Positions 22,919-32,442 of a stretch of DNA of 64,000 nt are shown here, piece by piece. How positions within the stretch are numbered: the stretch's first letter is position 1; the number at the start of each line of letters is the position of its first letter. This DNA comes from Candidatus Saccharibacteria bacterium oral taxon 488 (GTDB lineage: Bacteria; Patescibacteriota; Saccharimonadia; Saccharimonadales; Saccharimonadaceae), in NCBI GenBank assembly GCA_005697215.1, contig CP040003.1, positions 248,001-312,000 on the forward strand, read 5' to 3'. A program made the position numbers and the translations under genes. The notes beneath the pieces are model-generated. The model saw only the letters and a list, made by a program, of their open reading frames with translations, was not told where the DNA came from and did not search any database.

Positions 22919-23956
22919 ATGGCAACTGCTTTACAAACAATGACCAACGAATTGACACACGTATTTTTGCTCAGTGTCGGGGCATTTTTACTAGCGATGT
23001 TTCTGACGCCGATTTATACGTTTTTTGCCTATCGGTATCGGTTCTGGAAGCGGCAGCGCTCGGAGAGTACCGACGGCAAAGAGTTGAAGGTTTTTGCTAA
23101 ATTCCAAGCGGCAAAATTGCGGCGAAATATTCCAACGATGGCTGGAGTTATCGGTGTTATTTCGATTTTTGTGGTGACGTTCTCTTGTAATTTAGATCGA
23201 GCGCAGACATGGCTGCCACTCGCGGCGTTGATCGGCGGTGCCGCGGTTGGGCTCATTGATGACGTTATTAATCTACGCGGGCTGGGCGGTGGTGCAGCCG
23301 GCTTACGCAGTCCGGTGAAATTTGCGCTGATTATGCTTATCGGCATCGTCCTTGGCTGGTTTTTCTATGTCAAGCTGGGCGTGGCCAGCTTCCATGTGCC
23401 GTTCATGGGTGACGTGGCGATTGGTTGGCTGATCATCCCATTGTTTGCCTTTGCAGTGGTGGCGACTGGTAACGCGGTTAATATTTCTGATGGCATGGAC
23501 GGACTGGCTGGCGGGTTGTTGGGGATTAGCTTTGGAGCGTTCGGGGTGATTGCCTTGCTGCAACAACAAGTATTGCTGGCGGGATTCTGTTTCACTGTAG
23601 TTGGTGTGCTACTGAGTTATCTCTGGTTTAACATCTATCCAGCACGGTTTTTCATGGGCGATGTTGGTAGCTTTGCCTATGGGGTTAGCTTGGGAGTGGT
23701 GGCGATGCTGACTAACTCGTTGCTGTTATTACCGGTGATTGGGCTGTTGTTTGTGATCGAGGCAGGTTCGAGCTTGATTCAGATTGTGAGCAAAAAACTC
23801 TTTAAGCGCAAGATTTTCTTATCTGCGCCGATCCATCATCACCTAGAGGCCAGCGGCTGGCCGGAGACCAAGGTGACGATGCGGTTTTGGGTGATTGGCT
23901 GCGTGATGGCGTTTATCGGTGTGATGCTGGCGCTGGCGGGGGGTCATATTGCGTAA
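22919..23956 (+). CDS. mraY: Phospho-N-acetylmuramoyl-pentapeptide transferase
   Basis: A 345-residue polytopic membrane enzyme that transfers phospho-MurNAc-pentapeptide from UDP to undecaprenyl phosphate, making lipid I. Conserved cytoplasmic loops are visible: LIDDVINLRG (the catalytic aspartate pair), NAVNISDGMDGLAGG, FMGDVGSFAYG and APIHHHLEASGWPETK with the histidine cluster. About ten hydrophobic helices are apparent. The start ATG is two bases after the ftsI stop, and the last eight bases overlap ftsW. The mur ligases that make its substrate are not in this cluster. Confidence 0.95.
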   Translation: MATALQTMTNELTHVFLLSVGAFLLAMFLTPIYTFFAYRYRFWKRQRSESTDGKELKVFAKFQAAKLRRNIPTMAGVIGVISIFVVTFSCNLDRAQTWLPLAALIGGAAVGLIDDVINLRGLGGGAAGLRSPVKFALIMLIGIVLGWFFYVKLGVASFHVPFMGDVAIGWLIIPLFAFAVVATGNAVNISDGMDGLAGGLLGISFGAFGVIALLQQQVLLAGFCFTVVGVLLSYLWFNIYPARFFMGDVGSFAYGVSLGVVAMLTNSLLLLPVIGLLFVIEAGSSLIQIVSKKLFKRKIFLSAPIHHHLEASGWPETKVTMRFWVIGCVMAFIGVMLALAGGHIA

Positions 23957-25232
23957 CCGCACTACCACCTCAACCGCCAAGGCGGTGCGTCGACACCGGC
24001 CGATGTATCAGATCGTGCTGTATATGGGGTTGTTGTTGATGTTGGGGCTGGTGGTGATGTATGCGCTGGGGCCGCAGCGGGCGAATGTGTTGAATCATAC
24101 GCACGGCGCGAATTATAGCGACACCTTCTTTTTTAATAAGCAGCTGGCCAGCGTCATCACTGCTGTGGTGGCGTTTGGTGTGGCGGCGATATTACCGTAT
24201 CGGTGGTTGACCGAGACGTGGGCCAAGCGGCTGTTCATCGCGGGCTTGGCAGCGTGTTTCTTGTTGGTGGTTTGTGGGGCGTTGCTGCATCTGCCGTTTG
24301 CATCGGACACCAACGGTGCGTACCGCTGGTTTTATCTGGGTGGACTGGGTAGTTTTCAGCCGGCGGAGTTATTGAAATTTGGCTTGCTATTGTTTGTGGC
24401 TGGGTTTTTGGCCAAGCGAGTGCGCCAAGGTAAACTCAACGATATCAACGAGACGCTGATCCCACTTGGTATTATTATGGCGGTGTCGATGTTTGTGGTG
24501 GTGGTACTGCAGAAAGATTTGGGGACGGGTGTGTCGCTCGTAGCGCTGGTACTGTCGGTGTTAGCGGTGTCGGGGATGGACGCTCGGCTACTGCGGCGCA
24601 TCGTACTGGTGATCGCGGCTGCGGCGTTAGTGCTGACGTTCTCGTCGCCGCACCGTATTGAGCGCGTGATGACCTTTATCCAGGGTGATACGCATCAATC
24701 AGCCAGCCGGGATGAAAATAATTATCACATCCAGCAGGCGCGCATCGCCCTCGGCTCGGGTGGCCTACTGGGCCTCGGCATCGGTAAAAGCGTGCAGGCG
24801 ACGGGCTACCTGCCGGAGGCGATTAACGACTCGATTTTTGCAGTGATGGGTGAGACGTTTGGTTTTGTCGGTCTGTTGGTTATCTTGGCACTGTTTTCGG
24901 CGCTGCTGCTGAGCCTGCTCAAGGTGACGTCGCGGCTGGCTGATATGCACCTAAGGCTAGTGGTGGCGGGCGTATTTGGCTGGGTGGCGTCGCATGTGCT
25001 GATGAATATTGGCTCGATGACGGGGATTATTCCGATGACTGGTATCTCGCTGCCGCTGCTCAGTTATGGCGGCACGAGCATGTTATTTATCGCAGCGGCG
25101 CTGGGTCTGGCATTTCAACTGTCAGCCTACACGGCGCACAAACCATTAATGGAAGGAGAGGGAAGTGGCAAAGATCTTGGCGGTCGGCGGCGGCTCGGGC
25201 GGACACGTTACGCCAGTCGTAGCAGTGTGTAA
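23949..25232 (+). CDS. ftsW: SEDS glycosyltransferase FtsW
   Basis: A 427-residue SEDS-family polymerase that joins lipid II into glycan strands, working with the FtsI encoded just upstream. Conserved features: FQPAELLKFG, the QKDLGTGVSL loop with the essential aspartate, IALGSGGLLGLGIGKS, DSIFAVMGETFGFVG and the closing ISLPLLSYGGTSML. About ten transmembrane helices are visible. It starts at TTG 23949 inside the end of mraY. The C-terminal tail (LGGRRRLGRTRYASRS) is basic and is read in the same DNA as the start of murG, a 68-base overlap. Position beside ftsI and murG marks it as FtsW and not RodA. Confidence 0.93.
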   Translation: MRNRTTTSTAKAVRRHRPMYQIVLYMGLLLMLGLVVMYALGPQRANVLNHTHGANYSDTFFFNKQLASVITAVVAFGVAAILPYRWLTETWAKRLFIAGLAACFLLVVCGALLHLPFASDTNGAYRWFYLGGLGSFQPAELLKFGLLLFVAGFLAKRVRQGKLNDINETLIPLGIIMAVSMFVVVVLQKDLGTGVSLVALVLSVLAVSGMDARLLRRIVLVIAAAALVLTFSSPHRIERVMTFIQGDTHQSASRDENNYHIQQARIALGSGGLLGLGIGKSVQATGYLPEAINDSIFAVMGETFGFVGLLVILALFSALLLSLLKVTSRLADMHLRLVVAGVFGWVASHVLMNIGSMTGIIPMTGISLPLLSYGGTSMLFIAAALGLAFQLSAYTAHKPLMEGEGSGKDLGGRRRLGRTRYASRSSV

Positions 25233-26328
25233 GGAGTTGCGATCATCGGGTGATCACGAATTGCGGTTTTGGTGTGATCGGAAGTTTGGCGCTAGTGCTC
25301 GCGGTATTTTTGGTAAATTTGACGAGGCGATCCCGGTTGAGTTGATTATCGCTGGCAAAATCCGCCGCTACCACGGTAAAAGCATGACGTTTCATCTTCG
25401 TCCGTCAATTTTGCTACCGAATCTGCGCGATATCTTTCTGGTGGGGGTTGGATTTATTCAGAGCTTTTGTAAGTTGCTCAGGTGGCGGCCAGATGTGATT
25501 TTTATCAAGGGCGGCTACGTCTGTCTGCCGGTTGGCTATGCAGCGCGGCTGCTGAAGATTCTGCTGGTGCTGCATGATTCGGATGCGCATCCAGGGCTAA
25601 CTAATCGGCTATTGGCGCCATTTGCTGCCAAGATCGGCACCGGGGCGCCGCTGGAGCACTATAATTATCCTGACGTCAAGGCGGAGTATGTCGGCATTCC
25701 GGTGGCTGAGGAATTTCGACCATATAGCGCGGCTGAGCGGCGGCAGCTAAAGGCGAAGTTTGGCTTTGATCCGGCGCGGCCACTGGTGGTGGTAACTGGT
25801 GGTGGACTGGGGGCTGCGCGCCTCAACGAAGCGGTGGTAGCCACGCGCGAGCAGCTACTGGCTGAGGCGTCGGTGTTCTTGATCTCTGGTAAGCATCAGT
25901 TTGACGAGCTGAAGGAGCGTGTTGATAGCCGGGCGGGCTGGCGACTAGAAGCGTTTGTTAATCATGGTATGGCCGAAGTATTGGCGGCAGCGGATGTGGT
26001 GGTGGCGCGGGCTGGTGCGACGACGCTGCTGGAACTGGCGGCGCTTCATAAACCAGCAGTCATCGTGCCGAACGGTATGTTGACGGCTGGTCATCAGCTC
26101 AAAAATGCCAAGGTGTATCAGGACGCGCTGGCGGCAGTGATCGTTGAGGAGTCGACGCTGGAACAGACGCCAGAGGTGCTGAGCAAGAAGGTCATTGGCC
26201 TCGTCAAGTCACCGCGGATCTTGGCCGGCCTCGGGCGAAACATCGGTACATTTGCGAAGCCCAACGCCGCCAAAGACATGGCAGCGATGCTCCTCACCGT
26301 CATTCGTCGACAGGGGAGACGTCGGTGA
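25165..26328 (+). CDS. murG: UDP-GlcNAc:lipid I N-acetylglucosaminyltransferase
   Basis: A 387-residue GT-B enzyme that adds GlcNAc to lipid I to give lipid II at the inner face of the membrane. The N-terminal GGGSGGHVTPV loop binds the lipid diphosphate; GGGLGAARLNEAV is the second glycine loop, and ARAGATTLLELAAL with the sugar-nucleotide glutamate is the C-terminal motif. GTG 25165 is preceded by AAGGAGAGGG, which supports this start despite the 68-base overlap with ftsW. The stop overlaps the GTG of ftsQ (GTGA). This and mraY give lipid II synthesis within one transcript. Confidence 0.94.
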   Translation: MAKILAVGGGSGGHVTPVVAVCKELRSSGDHELRFWCDRKFGASARGIFGKFDEAIPVELIIAGKIRRYHGKSMTFHLRPSILLPNLRDIFLVGVGFIQSFCKLLRWRPDVIFIKGGYVCLPVGYAARLLKILLVLHDSDAHPGLTNRLLAPFAAKIGTGAPLEHYNYPDVKAEYVGIPVAEEFRPYSAAERRQLKAKFGFDPARPLVVVTGGGLGAARLNEAVVATREQLLAEASVFLISGKHQFDELKERVDSRAGWRLEAFVNHGMAEVLAAADVVVARAGATTLLELAALHKPAVIVPNGMLTAGHQLKNAKVYQDALAAVIVEESTLEQTPEVLSKKVIGLVKSPRILAGLGRNIGTFAKPNAAKDMAAMLLTVIRRQGRRR

Positions 26329-27242
26329 AATTACCCTTTTCTCGGGCAAAATCTACGCCGACCACACGCCGCGAAATTGCGGCTCGTCGTCAAGCGGCGC
26401 TAATTAACGAGGATAGCTCATTTGAAACAGCCTATCGCCGTAATCGCAATCTCAACACCCGCCACACCGCCTCGCCAGTCGAGACCTCAGAGCGCACGGT
26501 TCAGCATGCGAAATCTCGACGTCGCCGGACGCGGTGGATTATCCTCCTCAGCAGTGCGCTGGTGCTTGTCGTCATTGGTCTACTCGCATGGCAATGTACC
26601 GTCACGGTCTCGGTACAAACGCCAGACGCAGCGAGCGCCAAAGAGGCCGATCGCTACCACCGCCTCATTGATGAATATCTCAGTGCACGTCCGGTCGAGC
26701 GATTCTTGTTTGTGCTGAATCACCAGTCGCTGGCTAGTTTTTTCCTCGAGAAAGCCCCGGAGGTCAAGACGGTTCGCCTCGAGGCCGACCAGCTCGCTAG
26801 GCCGCGCCTCAAACTTACCTTTCGCCAGCCAGTCGTCCAGTGGACTTCTGGTGATAAAAGCTATTTTGTTGACGACGCAGGCGTGACGTTCTCGACCACC
26901 TACGCGAGCTCGCCGTCAGTCATCGTCAAAGACCAGAGCGGTGTGCCGACCGCCGCTGGCCAAGAGGTTATCAATCGCCACTTTCTCAGCTTTCTCGGTC
27001 AAGCTGTTGCCGGCTTTCGTGAGCACCAGCTAGAGGTTACGGAAATTATCCTGCCACAAAACACCGTCCGTCAGGCACTCCTATCAATCAAGAGCCGTCC
27101 ATACAGTATTAAAGTGACCACCGACAGGGAGGCAGCGGCGCAGGTAGCACAAGCGGTCAAGGCTATGGCGTTCTTCCAGAGTAGTGGCGCGGCTCCTGCA
27201 TATATCGATGTGCGCGTCAATCAGCGAGTGTTTTATAAGTAG
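26325..27242 (+). CDS. ftsQ: FtsQ/DivIB-like cell-division protein
   Basis: A 305-residue bitopic protein. A long basic cytoplasmic region (1-72, ending KSRRRRTRW) precedes one membrane helix (about 73-92, ILLSSALVLVVIGLLAW). The extracytoplasmic part would carry the POTRA-like and beta domains (VKTVRLEADQLARPRLKLTF, then YFVDDAGVTFS), the latter matching the YxVDxxGxxF motif of FtsQ. It scaffolds FtsL, FtsI and FtsW at the septum. The GTG start overlaps the murG stop by four bases. It ends this cluster: ftsA, ftsZ and mur ligases, which follow in most bacteria, are replaced by a long gene-free stretch. Confidence 0.85.
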   Translation: MKLPFSRAKSTPTTRREIAARRQAALINEDSSFETAYRRNRNLNTRHTASPVETSERTVQHAKSRRRRTRWIILLSSALVLVVIGLLAWQCTVTVSVQTPDAASAKEADRYHRLIDEYLSARPVERFLFVLNHQSLASFFLEKAPEVKTVRLEADQLARPRLKLTFRQPVVQWTSGDKSYFVDDAGVTFSTTYASSPSVIVKDQSGVPTAAGQEVINRHFLSFLGQAVAGFREHQLEVTEIILPQNTVRQALLSIKSRPYSIKVTTDREAAAQVAQAVKAMAFFQSSGAAPAYIDVRVNQRVFYK

Positions 27243-28665
27243 CGGGCAGGGGTGAATTACTCGTTCGCGCGGGTTGTAGGTCGAGCCACCAATAGGGTAG
27301 AGACGTAGTCTCTGATTATATTAGTTCGCTTTTTGTTCGTTTATCAGAGGATCAAGAAAAACATATTTATAATATCAAAATAGCAAAAAATCAAATAGGG
27401 TACTTGTGGAAAAATAGAGCAGGGGAATAAAATAGGAAAAAAGTCAAATGTTTGTAGGCTTAACCAGCGGGATGCTGTGTTTGTCGTGCGCGGCCTCGTA
27501 TAAGCGCATATGCCCATGCTGGGTGGTGCCTTATGATGTGGAAAAGTCTACGAGTTACGCTTAGACCGTAACGACGTTCAAGTTTGGTAAGGCCTAGCTC
27601 GCGATATTTATTCGAGAGACGGAGGCGACGCTGGCGCTGGAGGCATCCCAAACTCCCCCGGCTGAAAGTCGAAAGTGGTTAGTGTGGCCCGTTCTGTTTA
27701 TGGTAGCTTGAACCGTGTCCTGGTGTTAGCACTCACCGTAGTATGGTGAAAGTCTGGAGGAGATCCCCCGCCGTAAGAGGTGTTAGGCGAAAAAGTTATA
27801 AATGGTATATTAAGTGTGGATATTTGAAGTCTAGCGTATCGAAATAACTATAATACGTAAAAGCTACCTTGTGCGACATTAAATTATCTACGAAAAGACG
27901 CATGCTCTATCGTCTCTTCGCGATAATATTTTTTGTTTTGTATGTAATGCTAGCCTAGTTTTGACTGCCCTTTACTGGATGCCCCGTGCTGTTACCGTGA
28001 TTGACGGATAAATCTACCAAATGCGGTTTTGCGGAATTTACTGAAAACTTAGATTTGTTTTATTACCTCGGCGTTTTATGTTTTATGGTGATTGAGCGCT
28101 TCTGTCTATTCTCGTTTATTGCCAGTAATTAATTGTGTTGCTAATAATTATTATTATTATTATAATAAAGTCTGCGCATGCTTATACATAAATCTTGGGG
28201 GCTGAAAGCTCAATATGACAAGTTCGCTTTTTGTTCTATCATTTTCAAGCATTGATTTTTGAATGACAAGGGTAGAGTTTTTTCATTTGATAGTTTCGCT
28301 ATTCCACTAGCCTGCCTTAAATTGCAGCAGGAGTAGGAGTATACTTGTGCTGCTCATAATTGAGCTAACAAAGAGCAACTGCGCTTTTGGTGGTCAAGGC
28401 GATTTATGAGTGGCCATCGTCAAGCTCTATGACAATGGGCGGCTCTACGTTATTTGCTAGCTAGGGGCGGATCACTGGAAACCAAGTTACGTTTAATGTA
28501 TTTTATGATATATTTATAGGTGAGTTCCCGATGGATTACTAATAGGACTTGTGTCTGTAAGCAGATTCTAGATTGCTAACGCCCCGCAAGTCGTCTATCA
28601 GGGGTGTACCAAGCAATAACGGGACAAATGAGTTCCCTGCTATGTTGAATTGACAGGAGATATCA
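27243..28665 (+). other. Gene-free region of 1.4 kb, possible structured RNA or decayed DNA
   Basis: No convincing gene on either strand. The part 27450-27800 is GC-rich with many short complementary segments (for example GGTG and CACC around 27722-27737, GGGGG and CCCCC runs) and could hold a structured RNA. The flanks are AT-rich, with an ATT-type simple repeat near 28145-28165 and TATAAT boxes at 27368-27373 and 27849-27854. A 16-base direct repeat (AGTTCGCTTTTTGTTC) occurs at 27323-27338 and 28221-28236, bracketing about 900 bases. A reverse-strand frame at 27460-27651 begins with TTG and has no usable ribosome-binding site. I could not match the sequence to RNase P, tmRNA, SRP or 6S RNA by eye. 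Confidence 0.5.
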
Positions 28666-29586
28666 GTGGTCAGAAAAAATTTTAAACAAACAGATCAGGA
28701 AAATAAGAGTAAGCCCGCTGTTAAAAAGCGGAAGCGTGGCTGGCTTATCTTTGGCGGAGTTGTCGTTACTCTTGCTGTTATAGGACATGTCGGTAACGTT
28801 ATGGAGCAATCTCGTCTCGATAAGGACAATATTCCTATCATTATTTCCAATGTGGATGAAAACATTAAACTTGATTATCATACGAATAAGCGTGAGATAT
28901 CCGCTAAAATATCGGGCATTAGCTCGTTCGCTGAAGTAAAAATATCGGAAAATAAGATTAAGGTTCATGATCGCAAAGACGCAGCTGGTAGTGTCAAGTA
29001 TGAGATTAAAGACATCAAAGAGGGTGATAGCGATATTTCTATCTCTGTTGTTGACGGTAAGCGTCGCGGCGATAAGACCATTAAGATTCATCGTCAGACA
29101 AAAGCTGATTATGACAAACAAGAGCTAGAAAAAGCTCTCAAGCGCGCCGAGGAATCAGTCAAAAAAGCCGAAGAACAATTGAGTGATGAAAATATATCTC
29201 GCGCCAAGTCAGATATTGGTAAATTACCAGACGGCAAACGTACGCCATTCTCTGAACGTATTGCCAAATTAGAAAAAGCCGAGCAGGAAGAAAAAGAACG
29301 CGCCGAGAAGGCCAAGAGAGACGCTGAGGAGAATAAAAAGCAAGAAGAGGCAGCGGTTGCCGCGGCTAAAGTTCGGCAGCGACAGCAGCAAGCGCGACCG
29401 CAGCCTACACCTCGTCAAGCTATCCCTACTCCTGCCGCTCCGCAGCCAGCTCCGGCAGAAATTCATTTCCGTAATTGCAAAGAGGCACGCGCCGCTGGTT
29501 ATAGCCACATGCGCCGGGGTGAGCCTGGATATGCACCGCACCTTGATAGAGACGGCGACGGCATAGCTTGCGATAAGCATAAATAG
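28666..29586 (+). CDS. Membrane-anchored excalibur-domain protein
   Basis: A 306-residue surface protein. A lysine-rich N-terminus (1-24) leads into one membrane helix (about 25-45, GWLIFGGVVVTLAVIGHVG). An all-beta segment (50-145) looks Ig-like. A long charged coiled coil (150-235, KRAEESVKKAEEQL) and a proline/alanine linker follow. The C-terminus is an excalibur domain: FRNCKEARAAG, HMRRGEPGYAPHL, and DRDGDGIAC, a calcium-binding DxDxDG loop with two cysteines. Excalibur domains are common in extracellular proteins of Gram-positives. GTG 28666 is preceded by AGGAGA. With an outward-facing coiled coil and calcium module it is a candidate for wall or host-cell contact. Confidence 0.85.
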   Translation: MVRKNFKQTDQENKSKPAVKKRKRGWLIFGGVVVTLAVIGHVGNVMEQSRLDKDNIPIIISNVDENIKLDYHTNKREISAKISGISSFAEVKISENKIKVHDRKDAAGSVKYEIKDIKEGDSDISISVVDGKRRGDKTIKIHRQTKADYDKQELEKALKRAEESVKKAEEQLSDENISRAKSDIGKLPDGKRTPFSERIAKLEKAEQEEKERAEKAKRDAEENKKQEEAAVAAAKVRQRQQQARPQPTPRQAIPTPAAPQPAPAEIHFRNCKEARAAGYSHMRRGEPGYAPHLDRDGDGIACDKHK

Positions 29587-29604
29587 CGTATTTTAGTGCC
29601 AAAA

Positions 29605-29642
29605 TAATAACCAAGCCAGCTTTTAATTTGGCTTAGTTATTA
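29605..29642 (+). terminator. Bidirectional terminator between converging genes
   Basis: TAATAACCAAGCCA (29605-29618) pairs with TGGCTTAGTTATTA (29629-29642) with one mismatch around a ten-base loop. It lies between the converging excalibur and coupling-ATPase genes and has T/A-rich flanks on both sides, so it can stop transcription from either direction. Confidence 0.7.
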
Positions 29643-29718
29643 GTTATTTGTGTAGTTTTTATGCTGTCTTTGGGGCTGTTTTATTTCTATTTTTGTCGAG
29701 AGGCTTAATTATTATATA

Positions 29719-32403
29719 TCATGCAGCACTCTTCTTCCGTCGTCGTCGGCGTTTCTTTGGTGTGGTGGTGTCGGTGGCTGCTGATTCAAATGCGCTGTTG
29801 CCGCGGATTTGCAAGATGACTTCGCCGCTGTCTGTGACGGGTGCGACGGGTTCGGGTTGTGGTGCGGGGTGTTGGGTGTTAGTGACCGTGGTTCCCTGTG
29901 CCGGTTGACTAGTGGCCGCCTGAACGGGCTGGGCTAGTGCAGCTGCGGCGACGGCTTGTGGGCGCGGCTGGCTGGGCTGTTTTTGCGGGCGTGGCGGCAT
30001 GATGACGGCGGCAATTTCTCGCTCGACGTCTTCCCGGCTCCGTGAGTACATACGCCGCGAATGTTCGATGATGTGCGGCGTGTTGTCGGCTTGGCTTGGT
30101 GGGAGCTCGAGAGTGCGTGCGGAGAAAGCTGGAGTCTTCTCTCCCCCGATGACCATGTTGATGACGAAGTTACGATTATGCATCTGCAAGAGGTCGACGG
30201 CTTCGAAGTTTGGCTCAAATTGCTTGGCGAGGATTGGTGCGTCGTCGGCAGACACGCGGAAGGAAATCATGGTGCCGACATTGCCAAAGACTGCATCGCG
30301 CACGGTTTCGTTCATCTGTGAGATGTACTGGTTGGCGACGGTCAGGTTGAGGCCGTATTTGCGGGCTTCGGACAGAATGGTGGCAAATGAGTCAGTGGCA
30401 AAGTTCTGGAACTCGTCGACGTAAAGGTAAAATGGACGGCGGTCGCGGATGTCTGGGATATCAGAGCGCGACATGGCAGCCAGCTGAATCTTGGTGACCA
30501 GGAATGAGCCGAGGATGGCGGCGTTGTCCTCGCCGATGAGGCCCTTGGATAGATTAACGATGAGAATTCTGCCCTCGTCCATGATTTGGCGGATGTTGAA
30601 GGTGGATTTGGGCTGGCCGATGATGTTGCGGATGATTGGGTTGGCGGTAAAGGCGCCGACCTTGTTGAGGACTGGTGCGACGGCCTCGGCGACGAATTTG
30701 TCGTTCCAGCTGGCGAATTCAACATTCCAGAACTGCAAGACCACGGTGTCACGGCAATAGCCCAGCGTCTCTTTGCGGAAATTTTTATCAGTCAGCATGC
30801 GAGTGATGTCCAGCATGGTTGTCTCTGGCCGGTCGAGCAGTGCCAAGATGGTGTAGCGCAAGATGTATTCCAGCCGCGGCCCCCATGAATCGCCAAACAT
30901 ACGCTTCAAGACGCCAATGACCTCTGATGAAATGTTGGTTTTTTGGTTCGGGTTGGTGACTTCCAGCGGGTTGAAACCGAGCGGATAGGCAGTGTCGGCT
31001 GGGTTGAAATAGACGACGTCGTTTAGCCGTGAGCCGGGGATGAATTTCATATTGTTGATGGCAAAATCACCGTGCGGGTCGATGATGGCGTAGCCTTGAT
31101 TGTGAAAGATGTCGCTGAGCGCGAATAATTCGAGCAATCCCGACTTGCCTGCCCCCGTCTGGCCGATGATGTAGACGTGGCGCGAGCGGTCGTAGCGCAG
31201 CATGCCGAACTGGTGGTTGATACCGCGGAAATTAGTGACGCCAAAAGCGGAAATTTGGTCGTCATTGGCGTCGCTGCCGGTCAGGACAGGCAGCTTGGAT
31301 GGCGGTTCGGCGGTTTTGGCGCTGGCCCAGACGATGTTTGGCGTCTCGACATTGGTGTGCGGCAAGTGAAAGACAGAGGCCAGCTCTTCGATATTCAGGA
31401 TGTAGCCATCGCCGTAAAACGCGCGCTTGCGGTACTTGTCGAGAAACTCCTTGCCGAACGCACCCTTGACAGCGCGAAAGCCGTTGAGGTTGGTTGAGTT
31501 GAATTGCTTAAAAGCACCGACCAGCGCCTGCATATGTAGCTTGGCGCTGGTTTGATCTTCGCCAAGGTACGCCAGGCGGATCTTGACGTCGTAGCCTAAT
31601 TTAGTGGCCTTCTTCTCTGCCTCAGAGACGCGCGTCTTGTCACGCTCAGATAGCTCGGGCGCTTTTTTGCCATCACTTCCCTGGCCTGGCGGCTTCCAGA
31701 GCGCCTCCAGTAGCGTACCAATCCATTGCAAGCCTCCACCGCCGAGTCCGGGGATAAGTTTATGCCCACTCTTGACGCTGGCGATCCAGCGATCAGCGGA
31801 CTGTTGCCAGCTGTCGGCGATCGGCCTGATGAGCACCTGTACCCAGAGTTCCTCGCCGGTCAATTCTAGCTTGGCTAGCGTACCGGTAATTCCCGCCAGT
31901 GGATCGACTTCAAAGGTTTGAAAGGTGCGAATTGGCAAGAACTCTGGCGCCGTCAAGGTTAGCTCAGTGGTGTACACGGTGGAGTGCTCACGCTCGTGCT
32001 CGGTGTAATCTTCGCTGGCGACGTGGATTTGGACGGTTGGATACTGGGCGTAAATTTGTCCCTCGACGAAACTTTGCAGTGTTCGGGGTACCCAGACGTA
32101 AAAACGAATTTGACCGTTGACCGAGGCGATTTCAAAGCTGATATGCTCCTGCCGCCCGCCTGATAATTTGAGCTCGCGTTTGTCGCGCAAGATGCCGTGC
32201 AGGCTGGCGAATAATTGCTCGGCGGCCAACTCTTTCTTGTCGTTGGCTTTGGGAATTTCGAGTACTAATAACACACTCTCGGTCGGTTCGAATTCGTCGG
32301 CCCGCTGATAGTTGCGCCACGTCAAAAATGATAGCACGGCTGTGATGGGTATCCAGACGTACCACTGCGTTAAAAAACTAATCATCGAAGAGATAATTTC
32401 CAT
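29719..32403 (-). CDS. VirD4/TraD-like coupling ATPase of a type IV secretion-type system
   Basis: An 894-residue membrane-anchored ATPase. One N-terminal membrane helix (about 9-29) is followed by a large domain of about 350 residues. The motor domain then shows Walker A GQTGAGKS at 414-421, the IIDPHGDF strand typical of this group, a Walker B region FYLYVDEFQNF near 640, and the LTVANQYISQM arginine-finger region. The C-terminal 120 residues are proline/alanine/glutamine-rich and end in a basic TPKKRRRRRKKSAA tail. Such proteins feed DNA or proteins into type IV channels, and one is a common feature of Saccharibacteria-type genomes. No mating-channel genes are adjacent. The gene before it in the same orientation is the sigma-like regulator at 32443. 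Confidence 0.85.
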   Translation of the reverse strand: MEIISSMISFLTQWYVWIPITAVLSFLTWRNYQRADEFEPTESVLLVLEIPKANDKKELAAEQLFASLHGILRDKRELKLSGGRQEHISFEIASVNGQIRFYVWVPRTLQSFVEGQIYAQYPTVQIHVASEDYTEHEREHSTVYTTELTLTAPEFLPIRTFQTFEVDPLAGITGTLAKLELTGEELWVQVLIRPIADSWQQSADRWIASVKSGHKLIPGLGGGGLQWIGTLLEALWKPPGQGSDGKKAPELSERDKTRVSEAEKKATKLGYDVKIRLAYLGEDQTSAKLHMQALVGAFKQFNSTNLNGFRAVKGAFGKEFLDKYRKRAFYGDGYILNIEELASVFHLPHTNVETPNIVWASAKTAEPPSKLPVLTGSDANDDQISAFGVTNFRGINHQFGMLRYDRSRHVYIIGQTGAGKSGLLELFALSDIFHNQGYAIIDPHGDFAINNMKFIPGSRLNDVVYFNPADTAYPLGFNPLEVTNPNQKTNISSEVIGVLKRMFGDSWGPRLEYILRYTILALLDRPETTMLDITRMLTDKNFRKETLGYCRDTVVLQFWNVEFASWNDKFVAEAVAPVLNKVGAFTANPIIRNIIGQPKSTFNIRQIMDEGRILIVNLSKGLIGEDNAAILGSFLVTKIQLAAMSRSDIPDIRDRRPFYLYVDEFQNFATDSFATILSEARKYGLNLTVANQYISQMNETVRDAVFGNVGTMISFRVSADDAPILAKQFEPNFEAVDLLQMHNRNFVINMVIGGEKTPAFSARTLELPPSQADNTPHIIEHSRRMYSRSREDVEREIAAVIMPPRPQKQPSQPRPQAVAAAALAQPVQAATSQPAQGTTVTNTQHPAPQPEPVAPVTDSGEVILQIRGNSAFESAATDTTTPKKRRRRRKKSAA

Positions 32404-32442
32404 GCTATTTCATTATCTCACCCCTTATAGATAAATGCAAAC

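Noticed and set aside
27460-27651. Reverse-strand frame of 63 codons in the gene-free region
   Set aside because: TTG start with GGGGGAG only one base away, very basic arginine/histidine-rich product, no match to a family. More likely an accident in a structured-RNA or decayed region.
28190-28230. tmRNA-like GGGGGCTGA start in the gene-free region
   Set aside because: The tmRNA 5' consensus does not continue, no matching 3' TTCGAATC...CCA end is found, and no tag-peptide frame is visible.
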